Below, piece by piece: positions 1 to 8,042 of a stretch of DNA of 64,000 nucleotides; position 1 is the first letter of the stretch, and the number at the start of each line of letters is the position of its first letter. Source of the stretch: an uncultured bacterium. GTDB lineage: Bacteria > Verrucomicrobiota > Lentisphaeria > Victivallales > UBA1829. Under the pieces are notes generated by a model. It ran no database searches. It was not told where the DNA came from and worked only from the letters and a program-made list of their open reading frames with translations. The translations under genes were made by a program, and so were the position numbers. The DNA lies in assembly GCA_900548385.1 (NCBI GenBank), contig URKJ01000024.1:7908-71907 (forward strand), written 5' to 3'.

Positions 1-76
1 CTCGTCCGGTTCGATGGTATAGTACCGTCATTATTTTATTTTTAAAATTCAAAGTTTGAACAAGGAACCATGCACT

Positions 77-1282
77 ATGAAAATCCTGGTAGTCAATGCC
101 GGCAGTTCGTCACTCAAATTCACGCTCTTCAACATGGAAAACGGAGAAAACGCCGTGCTCGCAAGCGGGCAGGTGGAACGTATCGGCAGCGATACCCCCA
201 ACCTGATCTACAAGCGCCCTGACGGGTTCAAAAGCGAAGAGGTCATCAAAATCACCAACCATGGAGAAGCGCTCTCCGAAATCCGCAGGAAACTGCTGGA
301 TCCGCAGGTAGGAGTCCTCAAGAATCTTTCCGAAGTCGCGGCAATCGGACACCGCGTTCTGCACGGCGGTGAAAAGGTCACCCAGCCGGTGCTCATCACG
401 CAGGAAGTCAAGGACATTATCCGTGAATGCTTCCCCCTCGGTCCGCTTCACAACCCTGCGAATCTCACCGGAATCGAGGCTTGTGAAAAAGACTTCCCCG
501 GCGTTCCGAACGTCGGCGTGTTCGATACCCAGTTTCATCAGACCATGCCCCCGGAAGCCTATCTCTATGCAATCCCGTATGATTACTACAAGCAGTTCGG
601 CATCCGTAAATACGGTTTCCACGGAACCAGCCATCATTATGTGACTCTTTCCACTGCGGAATTTCTCGGCAAAAAACCGGAAGACACCACGATCATCACC
701 TGCCACCTCGGAAACGGCTGTTCGATGGCGGCGGTCAAAAACGGCAAAGTCATCGACACCACCATGGGACTCACCCCGCTGGAAGGCCTGATGATGGGAA
801 CCCGGTCCGGCGACCTCGACCCCGCCGCGGTGCTCCGTCTCATCGAACTCGGCCACAGCCGCGAGGAAGTCGACAAAATCCTCAACAAGAAATCCGGTCT
901 TCTCGGAATCGGCGGCATCAACAGCGGTGACATGCGCGACATGATCAACGCCGCCGCAGAAGGCAAGGAACAGGCGGAACTGGCGATCCGGATGTTCGTC
1001 CGCCGCGTCATCAAATACATCGGTTCCTACTACGTCCTGCTCGGCGGCGCGGAGGCTCTCGTCTTCACCGGCGGCATCGGCGAATATTCCGTGCCCATCC
1101 GCCAGCGCGTCATGGAAGGTCTCGGAGCGCTGAATATCCGGATCGACGACGGGAAGAACAACGCCTGTTTCGGCAAAAAAGGCGTCATCTCCACCGACGA
1201 CAGCGCATGGAAAGCGATCGTCATGCCGACCAACGAAGAGCTCATGATTGCGCTCTCCACCATGCGGGTTCTCGGCAAATAA
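77..1282 (+). CDS. ackA: Acetate kinase
   Basis: Interconverts acetyl phosphate plus ADP and acetate plus ATP, the substrate-level phosphorylation step of acetate fermentation in the cytoplasm. The 401-residue length is normal for the family. The N-terminal NAGSSSLK phosphate-binding motif (from residue 7), GFHGTSH with the active-site His near residue 182, GTRSGDLDP and the late FTGGIGEY ATPase motif are all present. The ATG at 77 is preferred because AAGGA lies about ten bases upstream; an in-frame TTG at 56 adds seven unlikely residues. No phosphotransacetylase gene is adjacent, so its partner must be elsewhere. A strong hairpin terminator follows immediately. Identification is secure. Confidence 0.97.
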   Translation: MKILVVNAGSSSLKFTLFNMENGENAVLASGQVERIGSDTPNLIYKRPDGFKSEEVIKITNHGEALSEIRRKLLDPQVGVLKNLSEVAAIGHRVLHGGEKVTQPVLITQEVKDIIRECFPLGPLHNPANLTGIEACEKDFPGVPNVGVFDTQFHQTMPPEAYLYAIPYDYYKQFGIRKYGFHGTSHHYVTLSTAEFLGKKPEDTTIITCHLGNGCSMAAVKNGKVIDTTMGLTPLEGLMMGTRSGDLDPAAVLRLIELGHSREEVDKILNKKSGLLGIGGINSGDMRDMINAAAEGKEQAELAIRMFVRRVIKYIGSYYVLLGGAEALVFTGGIGEYSVPIRQRVMEGLGALNIRIDDGKNNACFGKKGVISTDDSAWKAIVMPTNEELMIALSTMRVLGK

Positions 1283-1306
1283 CCGGCACCGGCAAAAATC
1301 CACAGG

Positions 1307-1342
1307 GCGGCGTTCGCGGAATCCGGAACGCCGCTTTTTTTT
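1307..1342 (+). terminator. Rho-independent terminator after ackA
   Basis: A nine-base GC-rich stem (1307-1315 pairing with 1326-1334) is followed by eight T residues. It ends 14 bases before the next start codon, so it separates ackA from the phosphatase gene. Confidence 0.85.
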
Positions 1343-1355
1343 CGGAGAACGGTTC

Positions 1356-2000
1356 ATGAAAACAACAGAAATCATCCTGATCCGTCACGGGGAAACGGTT
1401 GCAAACGCCCGGCACATCATTCAGGGACAAACCGATACCCTGCTGAACGAAACCGGCGAGCATCAGGCGGAACGGATCGCCGGACGACTGCGCGATATGG
1501 AATTCACCGCGATCTATGCCAGTGATCTGAAACGGGCAATGCGGACGGCGGAAGTGATCGCGCGTCCGCACGGAAACGCCGTCATTCCCTGCCCCGGACT
1601 GCGGGAATGGCATCTCGGAGCATGGCAGGGAAAAACAATCGGAGAAGTCGCGGAACTCTATCCGGACGAATACCGGAATTTCTCTCAGGATTCTCCGGAA
1701 ACGCTCATCACCGGAGGAGAAAGCCGCCGGGAAGTTCAGCGGCGCGTTTCAGAGACGCTCACCACCCTTGCGCAGCGTCATCCGGGCGGACGCCTCCTTC
1801 TGGTTTCGCACGGCGGCGCAATCGGGATGATCCTGCGGCATATCCTGCACGCGGAACAGCTCGCATTTCCCCGCCGCCCGCGGACGGAGAACGCCTCTTT
1901 CTCCAAAGTGCTTTATTATGAAGACGGCACCTGGCAGCTTGCCTGCTGGAATGACGTTTCTCATCTGCGCGGCCTCGTCAACGATGCGGGAAAATGGTAA
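1356..2000 (+). CDS. Histidine phosphatase family protein (phosphoglycerate mutase-like)
   Basis: Cytoplasmic phosphatase of the histidine phosphatase superfamily, 214 residues. The catalytic RHGET motif is at residues 10-14, with His11 as the expected phospho-acceptor. The second conserved His is in the C-terminal LLLVSHGG motif. A phospho-donor Glu is expected in the middle (GLREWHLGAWQG region), which resembles cobalamin phosphatase CobC and PhoE-type enzymes. Substrate cannot be told from sequence; a sugar phosphate or a cobalamin precursor are both possible. The start is the ATG at 1356 with GGAGAA seven bases upstream. The reading frame is open further upstream, but that part overlaps the ackA terminator. 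Confidence 0.88.
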   Translation: MKTTEIILIRHGETVANARHIIQGQTDTLLNETGEHQAERIAGRLRDMEFTAIYASDLKRAMRTAEVIARPHGNAVIPCPGLREWHLGAWQGKTIGEVAELYPDEYRNFSQDSPETLITGGESRREVQRRVSETLTTLAQRHPGGRLLLVSHGGAIGMILRHILHAEQLAFPRRPRTENASFSKVLYYEDGTWQLACWNDVSHLRGLVNDAGKW

Positions 2001-2099
2001 TTTTGCGCTGAAAAAAACGGTTCACGCTTGAATTTTCCGAAACTTGTGACATATTTCCGTTATATTCGTTATCAACTTGAAAAACGAAAGGACTACAAG

Positions 2100-3077
2100 A
2101 TGGTAAACTACAAAGATCTCGGTCTCGTCAACACGAAAGAGATGTTCGCAAAAGCCATGAAAGGCGGCTATGCGATCCCGGCGTTCAACTTTAACAACAT
2201 GGAACAGCTTCAGGCGATCATCCAGGCTTGCACGGAAACGGAATCCCCCGTTATCCTTCAGGTCTCCAAAGGTGCGCGTCAGTATGCCAACCAGACTCTC
2301 CTCCGCTACATGGCGCAGGGCGCTGTTGAATACTCCAGAGAGATCAGCGGCGGCAAGCCCGTTCCCATCTGTCTCCACCTTGACCATGGCGACTCTTTCG
2401 AAACCTGCAAGAGCTGTATTGAGTTCGGTTTCTCCTCCGTCATGATCGACGGTTCCCACTTCTCCTTTGAAGAAAACATCGCGCTGACCAAGAAGGTCGT
2501 CGAATTCGCCCACCAGTACGACGTCACCGTCGAAGGCGAACTCGGCAAACTCGCGGGCGTGGAAGATGACGTCAAATCCGACGAACACGTCTTCACCCAG
2601 CCGTCCGAAGTTCAGGCGTTCCTCGCCGGAACCGGAGTGGATTCCCTCGCGATCGCAATCGGGACCTCCCACGGAGCTTACAAGTTCAAACCCGGAACGG
2701 ACCCGAAGATCCGTCTCGACATTCTCAAAGAAATCGAAGAGAAGATCCCCGGATTCCCGATCGTTCTTCACGGATCCTCCAGCGTTCCGCAGGACCTCGT
2801 CAAGATCATCAACGACAACGGCGGAAAACTCAAAGATGCGATCGGCATCAGCGAAGAACAGCTCCGCCTCGCCGCGAAGAGCGCCGTCTGCAAGATCAAC
2901 ATCGACTCCGATGGACGTCTTGCCATGACCGCCGCGATCCGCAAGGTCTTCAATGAGAAGCCGGCGGAATTCGATCCGAGAAAGTATCTCGGTCCCGCAC
3001 GCGATGCTCTCAAAGAGCTCTACAAGCACAAAGTCATCAACGTTCTCGGTTCCGCCGGACACGCTTACGACAAATAA
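2100..3077 (+). CDS. fba: Class II fructose-bisphosphate aldolase
   Basis: Zinc-dependent aldolase cleaving fructose 1,6-bisphosphate to glyceraldehyde 3-phosphate and dihydroxyacetone phosphate in glycolysis and gluconeogenesis; cytoplasmic. At 325 residues it fits the class II family. The AFNFNN start region, the LHLDHGD zinc/catalytic segment, the GTSHGAYK glycine loop with a zinc His, and VLHGSSS are visible. Tagatose-bisphosphate aldolases share these motifs, so the exact sugar specificity is inferred. The start at 2100 has AAAGGA about nine bases upstream; a longer frame from 2028 would read through the promoter region. The gene stands alone between two terminators. Confidence 0.93.
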   Translation: MVNYKDLGLVNTKEMFAKAMKGGYAIPAFNFNNMEQLQAIIQACTETESPVILQVSKGARQYANQTLLRYMAQGAVEYSREISGGKPVPICLHLDHGDSFETCKSCIEFGFSSVMIDGSHFSFEENIALTKKVVEFAHQYDVTVEGELGKLAGVEDDVKSDEHVFTQPSEVQAFLAGTGVDSLAIAIGTSHGAYKFKPGTDPKIRLDILKEIEEKIPGFPIVLHGSSSVPQDLVKIINDNGGKLKDAIGISEEQLRLAAKSAVCKINIDSDGRLAMTAAIRKVFNEKPAEFDPRKYLGPARDALKELYKHKVINVLGSAGHAYDK

Positions 3078-3104
3078 TCTCTGCCGTACAGCACTGATGA
3101 ATTC

Positions 3105-3136
3105 AAGCTCCGCCCCGCGCGGAGCTTTTTATTTTT
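3105..3136 (+). terminator. Rho-independent terminator after fba
   Basis: A nine-base stem (3105-3113 with 3119-3127) and a five-base loop are followed by T4-A-T5. It is placed 28 bases after the aldolase stop codon. Confidence 0.85.
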
Positions 3137-3158
3137 CCTGAAAATTCCGCGATCTCCC

Positions 3159-3187
3159 TTGCAAAAACAGACGATTCATGATACATT
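3159..3187 (+). promoter_or_regulatory. Sigma70-type promoter of the GH36-like gene
   Basis: TTGCAA (3159-3164) and TACATT (3182-3187) are separated by 17 bases, about 33 bases upstream of the GH36-like start codon. Confidence 0.6.
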
Positions 3188-3220
3188 GTAATTCATTTCA
3201 TAAACCAGACAGGAAACGCC

Positions 3221-5107
3221 ATGCACATTGAATTGAAAAACTCATTTGTCGGGATCAAAATCTCGCTGACGCCCTTTTTCCGCATCGACTCTTTCACCGA
3301 TCTCAAATCCGGAAGAAACATGCTCTCAACCGGAGAGGCTCAGCTCCTCGCCGACCGTAAACGCCTCGGAGATTTTCAACTGACCGACACCCGGCAGACT
3401 CCCGGCGGCTATGAATTCGTCTGGAAAGTCGGCCCCGTCACGCTGACCCGCCACCTCTTTTTTTATCAGGACGCCCCCGCGCTGCGCTGGTATGATACGT
3501 TCACCACGGAATCCGACTGCGCCGCAATGTACTATTCCACGCTCGTAAACGCCGTTTTTCATGCACGTTACGACGATGCGGAGGTCATCAACTTCTATTC
3601 CTGCAGCGACCAGTCCAACCACCGTATGCGGAAATCGTCCGCAAAACCGGGCAAGAATGTCGGAGCCTACTTCACCGGAAACGGCATGTTCCTCTACAAG
3701 GAAGGACCGATGCCCGACTGCCAGCCGATCCCCTGCGAATACGATTTTCTCTACGATCCCGAAACCAATACCGTGGAAATGCTCGGACTCGGTTTCGACA
3801 ATCTCCGCAAGGATGAGCCGCGGCGCTCAAACGGCGTCGTAATCGGGCTTACCCGTGACTTCGGGCTCCAGCGCTACTGGCTCGAACGTTACTCGGATTA
3901 CCCGGCAGACACCGCAACGGAGGTGCTCTCCAATTCCTGGCCGGATCTGACTTTTGGCGTTACCGAAGCCGCAATCACGAAAGAACTGCATGCCGCCGCA
4001 AAATCCGGCATCAACGTCGTTTTTATTGATGACGGCTGGTTTTCCACGTTCATGGGCGAAATCGACGAAATCAAGTTCCCGAACAAATTCACCCGGCTCG
4101 CGGAAATCGCACGCGGATACGGAATCGAACTCGGTCTCTGGTGCAATCCGCTCGGAATGGACTCCCGCGACAAACGCGTCATGGAATGGGACGGCGCGGA
4201 GCGTCACGACACGATGCTGGAAAAAAATCCCTGGAACTGGCTCGCCCGGAACAAGGACTACCATCCCGCCGAACAGGTCGCCGGAGCGGAACGCACCTAT
4301 TATTCCGCCGACCTCATGAATCCCGGTTATTTTGAGCACATCAAAAACAAACTTGCAGCGCTGCACCGCGACTACGGGATCCGTCATTTCAAATTCGACC
4401 TGTACCGTCTGGCCGCTTACGATACGCTCCTCGGCGACGCCCAGATGCACTACGAGGCCTACCGCGCCCTGCTGGAAGCCCTGAAGCGGGAAATCCCCGG
4501 GCTCGTCATCTCGATGGACGTCACCCGCAACAGCCGTCCGAATTTCGATTTCGCGCTTGATTACGGACGCCTGTTCCTCGAAAACCGCGGACGCAACATT
4601 CCCGATCACCGTTACTACCACCCGTACATGGCGCTTGGCAACCTCTGGTACACGCTCAAATACGCACCGGTCAGCCATTGTGAGATTGAGATGATGCCGC
4701 AGGCGACGGATTATCCGCTTGAATACATCCTCGGAACCACAATCTTTGCCTCGCCGCTCTACTGGGGCGTAATCGACAATACCCCGGCGGAGCGTCAGGC
4801 GGAAATGAAAGCGTTCTATGAAATGATCGCACCGTACCGCCGGAAATTTGCCGGTTATCTCACGACATCCGGCGGAGAAATGCCGCTCAAAGGCACCTGG
4901 AGCTCAATCGTATCGGTCGCACCGGACTACAGCGAAGGATTCATTGCGGTCTACCGCAACGGAGCGGAAAGCTCCGATTTTGAATTTGAGCTTCCGTTCG
5001 GCAGAGAAGTGGAAAAAATCTTCGGCGGCGGTTCCGCCACCGTGGAAGGCAATAAACTGAAAGCGATTCTCCCGGAACTCTATTCCTGCGCGCTCTACCG
5101 GTTCTGA
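3221..5107 (+). CDS. GH36-like alpha-galactosidase (melibiase family)
   Basis: Probable retaining alpha-galactosidase of clan GH-D. The 628 residues comprise an N-terminal beta-supersandwich, a TIM barrel and a C-terminal beta domain. A DDGWF strand lies at residues 270-274. The segment FKFD ends in Asp393, the expected nucleophile of the KxD motif, and the DYG segment near Asp447 is a candidate acid/base region. There is no signal peptide (it begins with a hydrophilic, ligand-domain-like segment), so it probably acts on imported oligosaccharides. The start at 3221 has AGGAAA upstream and its own promoter. The family is fairly clear; substrate (galactosides versus other alpha-linked sugars) is inferred. 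Confidence 0.8.
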   Translation: MHIELKNSFVGIKISLTPFFRIDSFTDLKSGRNMLSTGEAQLLADRKRLGDFQLTDTRQTPGGYEFVWKVGPVTLTRHLFFYQDAPALRWYDTFTTESDCAAMYYSTLVNAVFHARYDDAEVINFYSCSDQSNHRMRKSSAKPGKNVGAYFTGNGMFLYKEGPMPDCQPIPCEYDFLYDPETNTVEMLGLGFDNLRKDEPRRSNGVVIGLTRDFGLQRYWLERYSDYPADTATEVLSNSWPDLTFGVTEAAITKELHAAAKSGINVVFIDDGWFSTFMGEIDEIKFPNKFTRLAEIARGYGIELGLWCNPLGMDSRDKRVMEWDGAERHDTMLEKNPWNWLARNKDYHPAEQVAGAERTYYSADLMNPGYFEHIKNKLAALHRDYGIRHFKFDLYRLAAYDTLLGDAQMHYEAYRALLEALKREIPGLVISMDVTRNSRPNFDFALDYGRLFLENRGRNIPDHRYYHPYMALGNLWYTLKYAPVSHCEIEMMPQATDYPLEYILGTTIFASPLYWGVIDNTPAERQAEMKAFYEMIAPYRRKFAGYLTTSGGEMPLKGTWSSIVSVAPDYSEGFIAVYRNGAESSDFEFELPFGREVEKIFGGGSATVEGNKLKAILPELYSCALYRF

Positions 5108-5128
5108 GACGGCAGAAAACAAAACATA

Positions 5129-5164
5129 AAAGGCGGAAAACGCAGATCGTTTTCCGCCTTTTTC
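5129..5164. terminator. Bidirectional terminator between convergent genes
   Basis: A stem of about 14 bases (AAAGGCGGAAAACG with its complement) is flanked by A-rich and T-rich runs. It serves both the GH36-like gene and the minus-strand symporter gene. Confidence 0.85.
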
Positions 5165-5175
5165 ATTGCGCCGGA

Positions 5176-6771
5176 TCAAAAACCGACGTCAACGCCGACT
5201 GCGCGGAGGAAGATGATGAAAATCGCCACCGGTGCAAAAAAACGGATGATGATCGACCAGAGCGACAACAGGGTCAGTCCGTGATTCCGCGATGTCCGGT
5301 ACAGCGGCTCGCCGCGGAAACCGGACAGCAGGGTAATCAGATTGACGTCGGGACACGCCTTCTCCGATCCGATCCGCAGTTCACGGGCGGCCTTGCGCGA
5401 TCCCCACACCCAACCGATGAACAGGGAAATCGCAAGTCCGCCGATCGGCAGCATCCAGTTCGACGTCAGATAGTCCAACGTATCAAAGAAACTCGCGGGA
5501 ATATGTTTTTCCCCGAAAATAAACGCCAGCGCATCCCGGACAACCGGGATATGCCGCCAATGGGAAATGCTGACTGCGGAAAGCAGACCGAACACGGATA
5601 CGCCGCTGAAACAAACCGCCAACGATTTACGCCGTCCCCATTTCAGTTCATCCATAAAAAACGAAATTCCGTTTTGAAGCAGGGCAACGCCGCTTGTCAC
5701 CGCTCCGATCGTAAGCATCAGGAAGAACAGTCCCGCCCAAAGCCAGCCGGTTCCGCCGGGGAAATGATTGAACGTCGCCGGCAGAATCTTGAAAATCAGG
5801 CTGGGCCCGGCTCCGGGATCAAAGCCCATTGCAAACACCGCGGGGAAAATGGCGAGTCCGGCAAGAATCGCCGCCAGCGTATCAAGCCCCATCACCCAGA
5901 TGGAAGCGGCAAAAATATTCTGTTCCTTCTTCATATAACTGCCGTATGTGACCGTGATCCCCATGCCGAGACTCAGCGAATAAAAGCAGTGACCGAGCGC
6001 TTCCAGAACTCCCGACGCAGTCAGCTTGGAGAAATCCGGGTGCAGGAAAAAGCGAACCCCTTTCCATGCACCGGGAAGCGTCACGCTCCGCGCAATCACC
6101 GCCAGCAGCAGGATGAACAGAAGCGGCATCAGAATCTTCGACCACTTTTCAATCCCTTTCTGCACTCCGCCGAACAGCATGGCTCCGCAACAAAGCATAA
6201 AGACGAGAAAACAGAGAATCACGCGCCACGGCGTTTCGATAAAAAGACCGAATGCGTTTTCAGCGGCATTCACATCCTGATAATTCAGCTCCCCGGCAAA
6301 CGAGCGGAACGTATAGTCGATGATCCACCCGCCCACAACAGCGTAATAAGAGAGAATCACCAGTGCACCGAAAATCGCGAGAAGCCCGAACGCGGCAAAC
6401 TGATATTTCAGCAGCAGGAGCCCGGCGATCAGCGACACCGCCCCGAATCCGTACTGCTGCACGCAGATCATGCACAATCCGCCGAGCAGAAGCCCGCCGG
6501 CAATCGTATCGCAGATGACGGAACGGCGCAGCTGGAGTCTCCGGTACGCGCCGAACGCGTTCAGCCGGGTGCGGCGTCCGATCGTCATTTCACAGATCAT
6601 CACGGGAACGCCGAGCAGCAGAATGCAGGCGAGATAAATGATCACAAACGCTCCGCCACCGTTCATCCCGGTAATATAAGGAAATTTCCACACATTGCCG
6701 AGCCCGATCGCAGAGCCGACAGTCGCCATGATAAATCCGAAGGTACTGCCCCAGTTTTCCCGTTTTTCCAT
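5176..6771 (-). CDS. Sodium-dependent transporter, neurotransmitter:sodium symporter (SNF) family
   Basis: LeuT-fold Na+-coupled symporter in the inner membrane, importing amino acids or related amines. The family hallmark GSAIGLGNVWKFPY (first transmembrane helix, with the unwound Gly-rich Na+ and substrate site) is at residues 20-33 and is followed by GGGAF. About twelve hydrophobic segments span the 531 residues, normal for prokaryotic NSS proteins. The start is set at 6771, where GGAAGAGAG precedes the ATG; the frame extends 45 residues further but reads through the promoter. Substrate cannot be predicted. Na+ coupling fits the probably Na+-specific V-ATPase at the other end of the window. 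Confidence 0.92.
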   Translation of the reverse strand: MEKRENWGSTFGFIMATVGSAIGLGNVWKFPYITGMNGGGAFVIIYLACILLLGVPVMICEMTIGRRTRLNAFGAYRRLQLRRSVICDTIAGGLLLGGLCMICVQQYGFGAVSLIAGLLLLKYQFAAFGLLAIFGALVILSYYAVVGGWIIDYTFRSFAGELNYQDVNAAENAFGLFIETPWRVILCFLVFMLCCGAMLFGGVQKGIEKWSKILMPLLFILLLAVIARSVTLPGAWKGVRFFLHPDFSKLTASGVLEALGHCFYSLSLGMGITVTYGSYMKKEQNIFAASIWVMGLDTLAAILAGLAIFPAVFAMGFDPGAGPSLIFKILPATFNHFPGGTGWLWAGLFFLMLTIGAVTSGVALLQNGISFFMDELKWGRRKSLAVCFSGVSVFGLLSAVSISHWRHIPVVRDALAFIFGEKHIPASFFDTLDYLTSNWMLPIGGLAISLFIGWVWGSRKAARELRIGSEKACPDVNLITLLSGFRGEPLYRTSRNHGLTLLSLWSIIIRFFAPVAIFIIFLRAVGVDVGF

Positions 6772-6814
6772 TATTCTCTCTTCCGTTCCATAATTTTTAC
6801 TCACAAATTTTCCT

Positions 6815-6842
6815 AATTTAACCCGAAAACCGGATATTTCAA
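6815..6842 (-). promoter_or_regulatory. Candidate promoter of the SNF transporter gene
   Basis: On the minus strand, TTGAAA (6837-6842) is spaced 16 bases from TAAATT (6815-6820), 44 bases upstream of the start codon. Moderate match only. Confidence 0.4.
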
Positions 6843-6893
6843 CCTTTTTTTCAAAATATCGGATTTTTTCATTTGTTAAAATCCTGTTTTTGG

Positions 6894-6905
6894 TGTATAT
6901 ATACA
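6894..6905. promoter_or_regulatory. Perfect 12-bp palindrome, possible operator
   Basis: TGTATATATACA sits in the divergent region between the SNF transporter and a glycosyltransferase. GntR-type regulators use comparable AT-rich palindromes. Function is inferred only from symmetry and position. Confidence 0.35.
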
Positions 6906-6977
6906 ATGAAACAGTGTAATCCGCCGGAAAGCGGCCCCGGCCCCGCTCCCCGGCATCATCCGGACCATGGAGTCTTC

Positions 6978-8042
6978 ATGCCGTCAATCTCCGTCATATT
7001 CCCCGTTTACAATACAGAACCGTATCTGCCGGAAGCGCTGGATTCTCTGGCGGCGCAGACGATCCGGGATTTCGAACTGGTCGCCGTCAACGACGGTTCC
7101 ACCGACCGCTCCGGCGAAATTCTGCGGGAATACGCCGGGCGTTTTCCGCAAATGAAGATCATCACGCAGGAAAACCGCGGTCATACGACGGCGCTCAACA
7201 CCGGGCTCCGCAACGCGGACGGGCAATACATCGCCTTTGTCGATTCCGATGACTGGGTCGCTCCGGTCATGCTGGAGCATCTGCTCCGAACGGCGGAAGC
7301 AAGCGGCGCGGATCTCGTCCAGTGCGGTTATGCCTCCGTCTATCCGGATTGCACGATCCCGCGCCAATCCCTCTGGGCGTGCACCCGCTCCGGACGGCGC
7401 GGAGTTTCTCTCGCGGAATGCCCCGAACTGCTTTTTCTGGACAATGTGAACTGCAACAAGCTGTATCGCCGTTCCATGCTCGACCGCTTCGGTATCGAAT
7501 TCGATCCCGAACTGAAAATGGCGGGCGATCTGCCGTTCTTCTTTCAGACTCTGCTGACCGCCAACCGGATCGCCGTAACCGGCGACGTTCTCTATTTCTA
7601 CCGTCAGCAGCGGGCGGGGCAGATGACCGCCCACTCCAGCCGGAACTGTTTCTGCGTGTTCCGCGCCTACGAAAACACCTGCCGCTTCATCGCGGAACAC
7701 CGTTTCGATTACATCCATCCGTATCTTCTGCATTCGGCTTTGAGCCTGTTCGCCTACATGTACGAAAAGCTGACGCCGGAACTGCAGGATGAATTTTTCC
7801 GGCGGATGAACGCTTATTTCCGCGGACTCGGCATTCCGGAGCGCTCCCCGATTCCGGCGGGACCGTGGCGCGGTGTCTCCCTGCCCGACAAAATCCGCTG
7901 GGGAATACTGCGCATTCTTCACCCGGCGGCGCTCCGCGCAATCCTGCGGGAACGGAAAACGGCGTATGACCGGACCATTGCCGCGCGCCGTTTTTTCCTC
8001 GAAACTTTCCGGAAAGCCGCCTCGGTTCTGCCTGTCCGCTGA
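6978..8042 (+). CDS. Family 2 glycosyltransferase (GT-A fold)
   Basis: Inverting glycosyltransferase of 354 residues, probably adding sugars to a cell-surface polysaccharide from a nucleotide-sugar donor. The GT-A signature is clear: PVYNTE at the N terminus, VNDGSTDRS, and AFVDSDDW carrying the metal-binding DxD. No transmembrane segment is evident; the C terminus is basic, suggesting peripheral membrane association. The start at 6978 (GGAG nine bases upstream) is preferred over earlier in-frame codons that run through the putative operator. It converges on and abuts the rhamnosidase gene without a terminator. Acceptor and donor are unknown. Confidence 0.87.
   Translation: MPSISVIFPVYNTEPYLPEALDSLAAQTIRDFELVAVNDGSTDRSGEILREYAGRFPQMKIITQENRGHTTALNTGLRNADGQYIAFVDSDDWVAPVMLEHLLRTAEASGADLVQCGYASVYPDCTIPRQSLWACTRSGRRGVSLAECPELLFLDNVNCNKLYRRSMLDRFGIEFDPELKMAGDLPFFFQTLLTANRIAVTGDVLYFYRQQRAGQMTAHSSRNCFCVFRAYENTCRFIAEHRFDYIHPYLLHSALSLFAYMYEKLTPELQDEFFRRMNAYFRGLGIPERSPIPAGPWRGVSLPDKIRWGILRILHPAALRAILRERKTAYDRTIAARRFFLETFRKAASVLPVR

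Noticed and set aside
1..76. A gene or RNA at the left contig end
   Set aside because: Only AT-rich upstream sequence and the ackA ribosome binding site are visible.
110..1375. A 421-codon frame antisense to ackA
   Set aside because: Fully overlaps a secure acetate kinase gene, has a shadow-type composition rich in Asp, Phe, Val and His, and no ribosome binding site.
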